A stretch of 64,000 bases of DNA from Heterobilharzia americana (lineage: Eukaryota; Platyhelminthes; Trematoda; Strigeidida; Schistosomatidae), in the NCBI GenBank assembly GCA_944470555.2, contig OX104130.1, forward strand, positions 72,483,160 through 72,547,159. The letters run 5' to 3'. The notes beneath the pieces are model-generated. The model was not told the origin of the DNA. It ran no database searches and saw nothing but the letters and a program-made list of their open reading frames with translations. How positions within the stretch are numbered: position 1 is the first letter of the stretch; each line of letters opens with the position of its first letter. Shown piece by piece: positions 45,398-56,446 of the stretch. The position numbers were made by a program, and so were the translations under genes.

Positions 45398-46880
45398 CTA
45401 GATGAACTCAAAGATCTACAGGCGAAAAATAACAATTTCGATGAAGAGGTGAGGCAGCGAAGATGGTACTTCCTTCAGGTGAACGTGGAGAAGACCAAAG
45501 TGATGAAGATATCCAACCAGTAACAAAACAACATAAGGCACCAGTCACTATCAACGAGAGAAATCTAAACGAAGTTGTCTCTTTCATCTACTTAGGTAGT
45601 GTCGTCTCAACTACAGGCGGCGACACAAGTGAGGATGTCAGAGCCAGGATCGAAAAGACGGCAAGACAAGCCTTCATTAATCGGAAATCAGTGTGCCGAT
45701 CTACTGTACTCAACATAAAAAAGATCCGGATTTTCAACTTTAATGTCAGTCATGTCAGTGTTTCTATATAGTGGTTGATAGAGTTGGCGCCTTACGAAAA
45801 GCAATTCCAACAAAACTACAGACATTCATCAACAGCTGTCGACTTTGAAGTGAAGTGAAGACAGCAGTAAGACAAGGCTGAAAACTACTATCATCAACGA
45901 TGATCTTCCTGATTGTGGTCTACTGGATCATGCAACAGACAACTGTGAGGAACAAGAAGATAGGCATACACTGTCTGCACCAATGAAAGAGCCTTGAAGA
46001 TTTCGATTTCGCCGATCATGATTTATGTCTAGTGTTCAATGTTGCAGTAACTGGAAGAACTACAGGCGAAAATTAACAAGTAGACAGAAGAGGCAGTGAA
46101 GGAAGATGGAACCTCCTCCAGGTGAATGTAGAGAAGACAGAGCTGATGAAGATGTCCAACCAAACAACCAACCAACCAACAACATCAACAGCATCAACAA
46201 CCAGCACCAATCACAATTAAAGGCAGAAATCTAAACGAAGCTGTCGCTTTCACCTACCTATACAACATCATCTCAACTACAGGTGGAATCAGAGCTAGGA
46301 TCGGAAGGACAGTAAGACAGGCCTTCATTAACTTGAAATCGGTGTGCACATCTACTCCACTGCACTCAGCACAAAGAGTGAACAACATTCGCATTTTAAA
46401 CACCGATTTCAGTCAGATGATTGCTTCCATCTGATGGTTGAGAGACTTGTCGCGTTACGAAAAGCGTTTTCAACAAACTGCAAACATGAATCATCAACAG
46501 CTGTCTCCCAGGCTGGCTCACTCAATAGTGAAGATGAGATGAGATGGCCAGAAAGAATAAGCAATAAACAACTCACTCTGACCTGCCAACAACCCATCAC
46601 CCAACAAATATGCAGAAGAAGGTGGAGATGGATTGTATTGGACAAACACTAAGAAGACCGTTCAGGAACATCACACTCCAGGACAGGCTGTCGAGTGGAA
46701 GTCTAATGGGACTTGACTAGTTGGTCGTTCGAGTCGAGGGTGACATGGATGAGATCGTGTGGGGGAGAAACGAAAGCTTGTGGGTAGTAGTGGAGCCAGG
46801 TTAGCAGAGTGCAAAGAAGGAAGTAAAATGGCGAAGTGATACTGAAGTCTAGTGTTCCAGTAGGAACCCAAGGGACAAGT
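45398..46880 (+). mobile_element. RTE subfamily B, two fragments joined
   Basis: The first piece (45398-45843) runs from DELKDLQ to FINSCR with NERNLNEVVSFIYLGSVVS. The second (45844-46880) jumps back to FEVK, motif B (QG), a catalytic FADHD-like box and then runs to the 3' end TAGGAACCCAAGGGAC. So the RT C-terminal half is present twice in tandem, the second more decayed. The GTGAA unit before motif B is doubled (45850-45860). The part 46060-46650 is nearly identical to 56450-57060. Confidence 0.8.
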
Positions 46881-47017
46881 AAATAATCATGATAGACGAA
46901 CCTTATAAAACAGTGTTGTTTCGTAGAGCACTTTTAACACAGAGAGTGACTGACTGAAGTCAACAGAAAATTTTAATGAGTTACGTGATGCACATGCTTA
47001 TTACATATCAGTTTCAT

Positions 47018-47159
47018 GAGTGACTTTAAAGGCCACTCCAGCAACAACAGTAATAACCAATCAGACTTCTCTATTTTATGAAAATCTGCCTTTTCATCCG
47101 AAATGGAGAAATCCAACTAGTTATTTCTATCGTTGTTAGGGTGGCCTTTAAACTTACCC
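47018..47159. mobile_element. MITE-like element with terminal inverted repeats, copy 3
   Basis: A 142 bp unit starts GAGTGACTTTAAAGGCCACT and ends with the reverse complement of GGGTAAGTTTAAAGGCCACC, so the ends form imperfect inverted repeats of about 28 bp with AGCAACAAC near the inner edge. Same length as copy 1. It carries no open frame. Confidence 0.7.
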
Positions 47160-47469
47160 TAATTTCACCAAACTCTGTGAGCAAATTCGACGAGGCTTGG
47201 TAATGCAGTAGTTTTCGCTCCTCCAGCATACTCTGTCTTCACAACACCTAATGTGATTTGATGTTCTCTGAGCTATGATTTTTCGTTGTAAACGTCTCAT
47301 TACCAGGCCTGGTAACATCTTTGATGCTATCTGTTATTTAAGTCCTTTCCAATTATTTACTGGATTTCTTTTGTGAAAAAACCACTTGATGAATAAATTT
47401 AAATGGCCCTACAATCTGCCGCTGTGTTAAAGTTTTACTACGAGATATCACAGTTCAACTACTTAGTCA

Positions 47470-47608
47470 ATGAATAACTACCCATCAGCTTATTCGTCAG
47501 GATATCTTAAAACTGGAGGAAAATCCTTATGCAGAAATTCATTGCCTCAGCTAACTGAACTCAAAAATCATAACTTCAAAGTAACCGGAATAATTACTGA
47601 TGTTCCAG
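47470..47608 (+). CDS. candidate host exon with strong splice donor
   Basis: ATG at 47470 opens a frame reading MNNYPSAYSSGYLKTG, then NSLPQLTELKNHNFKV, then GIITDVP, to a near-perfect donor CCAG|GTGAGA at 47608/47609. An in-frame TAG two codons before the ATG suggests the ATG is used or an acceptor lies close by. The open frame continues past the donor to 47709. No repeat family matches and no function is recognised. Confidence 0.35.
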
Positions 47609-47709
47609 GTGAGATGAATAGCACATTGTACATCAGAGATGCATTTTGTGACAATCCTTTTTTCACGGACATTATAATGATATTCTACAGTCATATGCAG
47701 ATTTCGTAG

Positions 47710-48299
47710 AATGTCAGACAGTTTTATAAAAAGTTGCTCATTCAGTAAACGTGTAACTGAAGTTGGCGTGGGATTGGAGGAAATACTTAAAAGGTTAGCA
47801 AATAACTGATCTCAACACGCAGAACTTTGCATATAATTGTTACTGTGAGACAATGAAGGGTAAAACAATTGTACAATAGTGTACAATAATCGGTCATCCG
47901 TGGATGATCTACGTATGCTCTATAGAGTAACAGGATTCCAAGCGTAAAGCTGCGGCTAGATAAAACTTTGATAAAAGTTCAACTATCTTTTCAATGTCAT
48001 CATGGGAATTTTGATGAAGGCGATGACAATAATAACGTGTTCGAATCTCAGGAGGTATCGGTTCCTTAGAGGTTGCAGGTTAACGTTACTGATGAGCACA
48101 AACCTAATTTGGGTGGGGCTTCCTCCAGACTTCCTTCAATCACCCAACGTCAATCAAAAGGGTACCATGATACTCAGTATTCCAGCTTGATAACCAGATT
48201 GCAAAATTATTGACGGAATTTGGTCATCTTGTGGAACTATACAACATCAAATCGGCTACTCTCTAATGATCAGTCAATGTAAACAATAAAAAAGATCAT
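47710..48299. other. spacer, nothing recognised
   Basis: No supported feature; only short chance frames. Confidence 0.4.
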
Positions 48300-48644
48300 G
48301 AGGTGGCATTCATCATGGACTGATATCACTTGGAGAACCATTGGAAACCTGAGAGCACTAGACAGCTGTTTCGTCCTAGTATGGAACTCCCCAGAAGTAC
48401 CCACTCACAACCCCTACCTCAGGGATAGAACTAAGCACCTTTAGGTTTCACGGCGAATCCGTTAACCACTCATCCACTGGAACGGAGGTCAATGGTCCAT
48501 GGCTTCCTACTTCTGTCAGTTCACAATACGGCATGACTATCATTCAAGATATTCAGTTGGCATCCGCTTCGCTTCCGACTAGTTGACCTCACGGGTTACG
48601 AATTCTCATTAGAACTTCATGATATCTATCTCAAAGCATTTCAC
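48300..48644 (-). mobile_element. Sm-alpha-like SINE, reverse orientation
   Basis: The reverse complement has the full unit: GAGATAGATATCATGAAGTT, the tRNA-like part with CCAGTGGATGAGTGGTTAA, a hammerhead region at 48352-48402 and the 3' half GGTTTCCAATGGTTCTCC. It lies head to head with the next copy. Confidence 0.65.
48352..48402 (-). ncRNA. hammerhead motif with mutated core
   Basis: The reverse complement reads CTGGGGA for the core, so A6 is lost, then GTTCC/AGGAC as stem II with one G-T pair, GAA, perfect stem III ACAGCTGT, cleavage C and TAGTGC for stem I. Stems II and III are good but the core change should prevent cleavage. Confidence 0.55.
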
Positions 48645-48845
48645 TAATGGGAACTGTATAGCAATGTATTTTGGAGTTAACCCGTTCGCCGTGAAGCCTG
48701 AATATGTGGCGTCCGACTCCTGGGTGGTCGTGGGTACGTACTAATGAGCAGTCCCATACTAGGACGAAACAGCCATCCAGTGCTCCGACGTTTTCAATGG
48801 TTCTCCAATTTATGTCAGTTCATGGTGAACTCTACCTAAAAATAT
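48645..48845 (+). mobile_element. Sm-alpha-like SINE fragment
   Basis: It shows AACCCGTTCGCCGTGAAGCC, then GGTGGTCGTGGGTACGTACT, a hammerhead region with intact stem II and GAAAC (GTCCCATACTAGGACGAAAC) but a damaged core (AATGAGCA), and the 3' half TTTTCAATGGTTCTCC. The A-box part is missing. Confidence 0.6.
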
Positions 48846-48849
48846 TGAC

Positions 48850-49718
48850 TCAGTCTAAAGGTTTGTGGAGATTTATTGATTTCGAGTCGATAGTTATCCC
48901 GGATTAATGTCAATTAGGGAACCATTGAACTATTGAAGACAAACTTGGAAGAACCACCTAGGGATGTGGAATAAAATTATACCCAAAGAGTATTATTAGC
49001 GTTAAGATCAAAGAAGGCGTTTTAAGAAAAAATGTTGTGAATAGGTAACTAAGGTATTTCATCGCGTCTGACTAGTGCTGAGATAGCATGTAATTATTGA
49101 ATATTCAGGCTTTGATAATAGCTAAACTCAGTCCTGTCGAGTTACTTCACAAGATGAACTAGAAGAAGGTAAGTGAATTATCTGTGTAGTGTTTACATAG
49201 AGATGATTCCATTATCATATATTCAACATTAATAAAATGGAGTGAACAGTGCTTGAGGACACATTTGTCGAAGACTCATTCACAGAGTTCATAGCTCTAT
49301 ATAAGCGTACAGAATGATTGTCTTTCATACACTACCGAATGAATGCACAGTGTAGACTGGCAGAATGCAACGCATGTCTGATTTCTTTCGATAAACTGTT
49401 TGCCAAGATTGCAATTGATGTGTACACTGTGAATGTTCAATTCATGATTAAAACTGTTTTTATTACTGTGACTTCGTGAAGTGTATTGCGTTTCTTCAAC
49501 ATCATGCCAGTTGAACATCCATGTAATCCATTATTTAAATGTGTCATTCACTTAGCTGTGAGTTCTTCGTCGATTACATCCTTTTAATAGATTGGAAGAA
49601 TTCTTAGACTTGGAGAATGATTAAACTTCGTATATTCTATCTGAAGGTATTGAATTAAATATTTTGAAGGATTTTCGTCTCAAAATTAGCTTTCATTTCA
49701 GTAATAAGTTTTCGTAAC
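48850..49718. other. spacer, nothing recognised
   Basis: No supported feature up to the TSD of the next RTE copy. Confidence 0.4.
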
Positions 49719-49733
49719 AGATTTTGACTGAAA

Positions 49734-51146
49734 GAACTCGCGGGGAATCAATCTCCTGTCCACCCAGAGCAAGCAAAATATTAAGCCGCATCATCCTGGA
49801 GAGACTATAGGATACATTGGATTCAAAACTACGACCTGAACAGGCTGGCTGGCTGGATTCAGGAAGTACAAATCATATGCAGACCAAATTCCAACGCTTT
49901 GCATCATCATAGAACAGAGCATAGAATGGCAATCACCTCTCCACCTCAACTTCATCGACTTCGAGAAGGCCTTTGACAGCGTCGACCGAGAAGTAATTTG
50001 GAAACTGCTTCAATACTACGGAGTACCGCAAACCTTTATCCGCCTCATTCAACAACTATATGAAGATGCTACATGCCAAGTAATCCACAATGGGAAGCTC
50101 AGTGATGCCTTTGAAGTGAAGACAGGAGTGAAACAAGGTTGCCTACTATCCCCCATGATATTCCTGATTGTGTTCAACTGACTGGATCATGCAGCAAACA
50201 GTGGGGAGCTGTGAGAAGAGGGGGATACGCTGGCTGGACTGTGGAAAAGAACCTAGAAGACTTGGATTTCGCCAACGATGACTTGTGTCTGATGTTACAC
50301 AAACTTGAAGATGTACAGGCAAAAACTAACAAGTTGACAGAATAGGCAGAGCAGGGCAGTGAAGACGGGTCACCATTCAAGTGAATATAGAGAAGACAGA
50401 GGTGATGAAGATACCACACCAACAACTCTTACAACAACAACAAACTCCAATCACCACCAACGGGAGAAACTTAAAGGAAGTAACCTCCTTCACCTATCTA
50501 GGCAATGCAGCACTGTTTCAATTACAGGAGGCACACCCACAGACGAGGATGTCAAAGTCAGAATCGGAAAAGCAAGACAGGAGTTCATTAACCTGAAACC
50601 AGTGTGGAGATCTTCTGCATTCAGCATAGAGCGTGAGCAATATCCGGATTTTCAACACCAACGTTAAGTGAGTGTTTCTGTATGGTTGAGAGACTTGGTG
50701 CGTCACGAAATGGATTTCCAATAAACTACAGACATTCATCAACAACTGCCTACGCTGGCTCGCTACTGAAGATCAGATGGACAGAATAATGAGAATAAGC
50801 AACAAGGAACTCTGGCCTTGGAACGAACCAACCAAGAACCTATCACTCAGCAAATATGCAGGAGGAAGTGGAGATGGATTGGCCATGCACTGAGAAGTCC
50901 GACTGAGGACATCACGCGTCAGGCCAGTTGCTCGAGTGGAATCCGCATGGGAAGCGACGAGTTGGGCGTCCATGACGAGGGTGACATAGAGGAGATGGTG
51001 TGTGAGGAGGAAATGAGAGCTTGTGGGCAGTCGTGGAGTCAGGTTGAAAAGATTGCAGAGAAGATAGTGCATTGGAGACGTGCTAGTGAAGCCTTATGTT
51101 GCATTAGGAACCCAAGGGAAAAATAATAACAATAAATATCAATAAA
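49734..51146 (+). mobile_element. 5'-truncated RTE insertion with 15 bp TSD, nested in a PLE
   Basis: It starts at the ITLLS region of RT and runs to the 3' end with a poorly repeated AATAAC tail. AGATTTTGACTGAAA occurs at 49719-49733 and 51147-51161, directly abutting. Motif A (FEKAFDSVDREVIW) and motif B (FEVKTGVKQGCLLSP) are intact here and show the undoubled GTGAA unit, so this copy documents the unshifted frame. After motif B it carries the lesions shared with the inverted-repeat copies (stop in IVFN, NDDLCLM, stop after NKLTE). Confidence 0.92.
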
Positions 51147-51640
51147 AGATTTTGACTGAAAACCGGTATCCTGTGTGTTTCATTGATAAAACTATGAAAC
51201 TGAAAGCAAATAATCATTCTACTTCTACAGTTCCTAAGAAGCCTTTTTTCATGAGTTTACATTACAGCGGCGACTCATCAGCAGATATATTAAAAAGTCC
51301 TCTGGTGTGTTCACTGAGAAAAACTTTCTGTGTTGCCTAACTGAAATTAACCTTCTCTTCTTACCCAGTGCTTCAATTATACATGAAAGAACAGCTAGCT
51401 CCCTTGGCTACCTCGATGTGCGTTTATTGATTAATTCACCCTTGTGGAAAAAATATGTTGACAGTACTCAGAGTTCGCTTTCCAAACTTATACCAACCTT
51501 GTTCCACAAAGGAGAGCACTTCACAGCTCTATTTTAGAACATTTGACCTATTATGATCATCCGGTAAATGCAGAAAATAACTTCAGTGATATCTATAAAG
51601 TTTGTGCAAGCTTGGTGAAAGGTGTATGCCTGAAACTTAT
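51147..51640 (+). mobile_element. Penelope-like element 3' fragment with decayed GIY-YIG
   Basis: Open pieces read LTENRYPVCFIDKTMKLK, VPKKPFFMSLHYSGDSSAD, then in another frame LKLTFSSYPVLQLYMKEQ and LATSMCVY, then HKGEHFTAL. They match the linker and GIY-YIG region of PLEs, where the Cys-containing CSC.ASYIG box should follow SMCVY; here it reads IHPCGKNM and the YIG is lost. The RTE copy at 49734-51146 has inserted into it. Confidence 0.75.
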
Positions 51641-52319
51641 TCAAACTGTGGAAGCTTAAACTCTACGTTTAGAAGAAATTTGTCATTTGAGTTGCACCGG
51701 GTATAACCTACAAGAACATTTTACCTCAAAATATTTTTCTTCACATCATATTGTTTCACCCCCTCGAGTTCTGATTTGTATATTGCGTTCACCGGTCGCT
51801 TTAACCGCAATACATCAGTTAATTTAGTAATCAAATGTTATTTTGGTCATGATAAGTCCTCTTCTCATTACAATTCCAAACATTACGTCATTCTTCTTCT
51901 GATCTCCTGATTTATAACGAAAACTGAATTTCTTTTCAGAAGTATTTTACGAAACATTCCTTTTCTGAGTGAGTGACAGTCATCGGTTTCATTGCTGAAC
52001 TTCATCAAAGAAAGTTCACTTTTATATATTATATATATAATTTTATATATTAAAAGGTAGCCGTATGACAGACAGCAAAAAAGCCTTTAAAATATCGTAT
52101 AAAAGTATACAGGGCCGAATGCCTAGATTTATCATTGCTGCAATCAACCCTTACTTTTTTTAATCCCTTTTATGTTGACAAAAGCAATTTGTGCTCCTTT
52201 TGAACCTACTTCCATGGCAACGTTGAAAAGACAAGAATTTGGGTAAAAACTAGTTTTCGTCATAATTTTTTCACTTTAAATACAATAATTTAAACTTAGA
52301 GACAAACACATGTCCAGTG
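51641..52319. other. spacer, nothing recognised
   Basis: AT-rich DNA. No supported feature. Confidence 0.4.
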
Positions 52320-52560
52320 GTTGCATGGATTTTCAACGGTTATCTACACTGGACACCTGTTTCTACCTGGTACAGGACTCCAAAGCAGTGAGCACTCATG
52401 ACCCAGGACCTCAGATTCTGCAGCCAGCACGTTACCGTTGGACCATTGGATTTGAATAAAATGGTACATATTTCCAGCTTCTGTCAGTTTACATTATAGC
52501 GTGACCTGCATCCAGTCTCGAGGCTGGTCACCAACGAACTCTAGATTAATTCTGTCTGAA
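52320..52560 (-). mobile_element. Sm-alpha-like SINE, reverse orientation, decayed
   Basis: The reverse complement has CTCACTGCTTTGGAGTCCTG, then AGAAACAGGTGTCCAGTG, a hammerhead region with stem I kept and core lost (CTTTGGA), and upstream GTAACGTGCTGGCTGC in the tRNA-like part. Confidence 0.55.
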
Positions 52561-52599
52561 GATTTGTGGAGATATGCTGATTCATTTTAGGTTGGAATT

Positions 52600-52850
52600 C
52601 ATCATGAACTGACATCAGTTAGACAGAAATAGGAAATATGGAGCACTGGATAACGAACCAGTAACGTGCTGGCTACGGAACCTTAAGGCCTTGGGTTCGA
52701 TCCCTGGTGGTGCGGCGTCATGGGTGCGCACTGCTGAGGAGTCTCATACTAGAACGAACTAGAACAGCTGTTCAGTGCTCCTAGTTTTCCAGTGTTCTCC
52801 CAATTGATGTCAGTCTTCGATGAATTGCAACCTGAAAGCAATTAATAAAT
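52600..52850 (+). mobile_element. Sm-alpha-like tRNA-derived SINE
   Basis: The tRNA-like part has AACGAACCAGTAACGTGCTGG and a consensus B box GGGTTCGATCCC at about 52693-52704. It is followed by the hammerhead region at 52725-52780 and the 3' half TTTTCCAGTGTTCTCCCAAT. The B box is the best preserved in the window. Confidence 0.68.
52725..52780 (+). ncRNA. hammerhead motif with a 10 bp internal duplication
   Basis: Stem I GCACTG (52728-52733) pairs perfectly with CAGTGC (52773-52778). The core CTGAGGA is intact (52734-52740), stem III ACAGCTGT is perfect (52764-52771). Stem II GTCTC/AGAAC is weakened, and CTAGA is inserted between GAA and stem III as part of a tandem ACTAGAACGA/ACTAGAACAG duplication. 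Confidence 0.6.
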
Positions 52851-52859
52851 CTCCACATT

Positions 52860-53960
52860 GAAGTTACCTGTACATTATGCTATTTGTGAGATTAAAATTG
52901 TGTAACAGTTTATTTCACAAGATTTTGGATAATTAATGTATAAACAGATTAACAGGTGTAAGGATTATCAATTAAAATTAAAAATCATAACAGATAAGTA
53001 GTATCTATGTGAAGTTGGGTCAAATGAAAATCGGATGCATAAACAAATTTTAAATCAGATTGATAGGAACAATTTAGTTGAGTCATTATTTACATGGATT
53101 TTGTAAGTTTCATCTTTGTAAGTGGCCACAGGAGAATCAGAGAATGCCTTAGTTAATTTTGCAAACAGAGCTCAGGTTTCACGATTTTTACCTGCGATAG
53201 CTTAAGCAATTTGAAGAAATTGAATTCCTACGGCTTTTAACATTCGACACTCGGTATCTTGTGGATTATTAAGAAGGCAGACTTAACGTTACCATTAGGC
53301 AATCTTCTTTATCTGGCCTATTACTAGCTATACTAGTAGGTGTCGTTTCGTGCGTTGTGATAGGGTTCCCATAGTTCATCCTAAATAGCTGACTCCTCAG
53401 GAGTAGCTGAAGTCGTGCATACTACGATAGTATTGATTTCAATTTTGATTGTAAGGATGATGTGACTGAGATTTTTGTTTTCTTTTTGCTCCTATAGTCC
53501 CCATACTTTCTATTAACATTAGTGGCATCTTTAAGATTTCATTTCAGTCATTCGATCAGTAGATAGATGATCAGATTGTTCGAAATGTATGCATTGCATT
53601 TCACATTTACTCTTCGTTTTCTCAATATGCACTTTAAGGGGACTAACTGCAGTAATAATTACAAGTATTATTAACCTACTATTCATGAATGATGATGTGA
53701 TTTACAGAAAAAGGAAGGATATAAAAATGATGGTGCAATTTGAGAAGGAACTTTTGTGAGAGGAGCAAATGAACTTTATTTCTATAGAATGTATATATTG
53801 AAGATAATACTGTAGTCACATCAAGTCAGCAATTTTCAATGAAACTAGACAACCTTTGAATACATATGCTCATCGTATTGTACATTCTGATAATAAATTT
53901 ATTGTCACTATGACTATTTGATATAGCTGTGGCTTTGTAGACTCATATTATTGATAATGT
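52860..53960. other. spacer, nothing recognised
   Basis: AT-rich DNA of 1.1 kb with no supported gene, RNA or repeat. Confidence 0.42.
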
Positions 53961-54589
53961 ATGATTATCATTATTATTATTAGTATATGGTACAGCAGTA
54001 GCACCAAGAAATGCGCCACACAAGGTAGTATAACAACATTGTGAAGACATAAACGATGGGAAGCTGATAAGTAAGAAAGAAAAACAATAATAATAGCATG
54101 ATTAGAAGGGTAGTCCAGAAAGATACATTTAAAACAAAACATTCGTTACTTTTCGGCAGTTGAGGATAGAAGGAAGCTACAGCATGACCACCATTGGTTT
54201 TGATTCTGAGCTATATCTGATAACGTCTCAAGCCACTGATTTGCGTAATTTTTCGGACCCCACTCAGAGATTCGTGAAGCATGAACAGATGCCAACCCGA
54301 TCCAACGGCTCCATGTCATACAGTGATCACCCCTCCGCTTCTTCCAACTCGTTCAAGGGTTAGCAAACGATGAACGATGTGAAAGCCGTTGGGACGACAT
54401 ACATAACACATGTCCAAGCCATCGAAGCTGGTGTTTTCAGATGGCTTCACTTTCTGAATGACGATCTCCATCATGCCCAAACACATGTTGTCGCACCTTA
54501 GAATTATTTACATGGTGGTGCCACCGGGTACGAATAATCCTACAGAGACGGTGATGATCAAAAACACATAGTCGTCGCATATCCTAAGT

Positions 54590-55234
54590 TCAGAGAAGCC
54601 AGGTTTCACAGGCGTAGAGCAGAACTACTTGCACTGAAGCGTTGTTAACCCAACCTTTCACGCTAACACTAATGTCGCAACGGCGCCAAGGGGATCTGAG
54701 ATTGGTGTGCGCCAGTCTGCCTTTCGAAATGCGGTTGGAAATGTCATCAATCGCACCCCCAACAGCACTCACACAACCACTCAGATACACGAACTTTCCG
54801 ACTACTTCCAAAGGTTCACCACCGAGGGTGAGCGTCGGCATAGGCTCCTTCCAATGTTGGAAACGTACTTTGCACTTCGATGGTGCAAAGCACACATTAT
54901 GCTTATGGAGATTAAACGCTAAGTGATTAAGTGCGATTTGAGTAGCGTATGTGTTATCGCACAGTAAGATGATATCCTCCGCATATACAAGGTCGAATAA
55001 CCGTTCTACGGGAACTAGATATATACCTTCTTCATGCACCCCTTTCACAGCTGTCACAAGGTCATCATCTTTAACAAAGTTGAAGAGGAATGGAGAAGTC
55101 GGACAACCATATCTAACCACACTGCTGGTTTGGAACAATGGAGACTGGTGGTTGTATCCACTTACTCTAACTGGGGTGTTATTATATAGGGCTTTCAAGA
55201 TGTTAAGAAATTTTTCAGACATGCCTCTCTCCAA
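54590..55234 (-). pseudogene. RT motifs B to E of the third non-LTR family
   Basis: A 214-codon open piece reads MERGMSEKFLNILKALYNN, SSVVRYGCPTSPFLFNFV (family has a GVRQGCP-type box), LFDLVYAEDIILLCDN, FAPSKCKVRFQHW, FVYLSGCVS and VVLLYACETWLL. The catalytic YADD is changed to YAED, so one metal-binding aspartate is replaced by glutamate, and the Q of motif B is Y. The protein would be inactive even without the stops. Confidence 0.8.
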
Positions 55235-55243
55235 AAAACCGTT

Positions 55244-55450
55244 TCAGAGTGCAACTGTGTCGAACGAATTGAAGGCAGCTTTAATATCAAAATACACAAT
55301 GATTGTTGGCTTGTAATACGTGTAGCTATGTTTAGGCATCTGACGGGAGGTAAACACATGGTCAATGCATTTACGACCTGAATGAAATGTGGCTTGTTCC
55401 TCGAGAATCATTTTCCCACGCGTTTCGCAAAGTCTTCGAAACATGATAGT
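55244..55450 (-). pseudogene. RT motifs 2 to A of the third non-LTR family
   Basis: The piece reads MFRRLCETRGKMILEEQA, then HSGRKCIDHVFTSRQ, then VYFDIKAAFNSFDTVAL. In motif A the usual AFDS is AFNS, so the first catalytic aspartate is kept in FDIKA but the conserved D after F is N. It joins the piece ending at 55234 with a frame change near 55240. Confidence 0.75.
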
Positions 55451-56446
55451 AGGTAATATTTTGGACGCGAATGGTAGCAGACTAATACTCCGATGACTGT
55501 CTCACACATTAGGTTAACCCTTTTTATAGATGGACACAATGAGAGCCTCATTCCAGAGTGCTGGGACCTTCTCAGCCTGCCATGCCTTCTGAAACAACCC
55601 AGTCAGTTTTGTAAATAGAGTCGCTCCTCCACCCCTGAAAGGGATCGAGGAAAAATTGTGTGGGCCAGGTAGATTGTGGCGTATCAAGAGTTGGAGTTCC
55701 TAACGAACCTCCGCTTCGTTAGATGGGTCACTGTTAACTGACCATGGAGAGGGATACAGTGAAACTGAGGATACTGGAGGAGTGGATCAGCTAAATTACT
55801 TTTGAAGTGCTCCACCCATCGTGCTAAGCTTCTTTGAAGATTACGTGTCGGGGTGCCTTCTAATTCACATGGTGTTTCACCGAGGTCAGTCTTCTTGCTG
55901 CCAGTGGCTTGGATGAGGTGAAAAGCTTTGGACTGTTGCAAGATGCTGTTGTTGCTTTCATCTCACTGGTGCGTTCTGACCACCAAGCCTTAGGGTCCTA
56001 GCATAATCGTTGTGTAATCTTTCGCGTAAGAGATTGACGCGAATGATTGTACTTTTTATCCACCGAAATGGTTTGACGGGCTTTTGGAAGTTGCGGGGCC
56101 TCATAAAGATATAGTGTTTATTGGTGAGAAGCTCCTTCAGCCACAAACGGTTTTACTCGCCATTTTCATGGGGTCTTGCAAGTGCAGCCAATACCAGTCT
56201 ACACTTTCTAGAGCATCGATAGCCAGATTTGAATCTAGCTGGCACCAGTATTTAGGTGCGGTGTCAGTTGCAAGTAGCTTTTTTGCATCAGTATTCTTAA
56301 GAAGATGGTTTTGATGACCACCAAAATGCAAGATGAGCTTAGCACACACTAAAGCATGCTCGGACTCCAGATAAATACTGTATAATTAGAGGGGCCAAAA
56401 TAAAAATCTGATTCATGGCATGAGTCGAACCAGTAGCCTTCAGGCC

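Larger units (their letters stand above)
53965..56350 (-). mobile_element. third non-LTR retrotransposon family, 5'-truncated and decayed
   Basis: On the minus strand it runs from the endonuclease-RT linker (near 56350) to a (TAA)n-like tail at about 53965-53983. The order is: linker with KYWCQLDSNLAIDALES and KLARW-like RWVEHFKSNLADPL, a finger region with VPALWNE-like sequence in broken frames near 55560, REKMI-like EEQATFHSGRKCIDHVF, motif A YFDIKAAFNSFD, motif B YGCPTSPFLFNFV, motif C YAEDIILL, then thumb and RWLGHVLCMSSQR tail. It belongs to the RTE/SR3-like style of schistosome elements by general appearance; the clade is uncertain. Endonuclease is absent. Confidence 0.78.
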
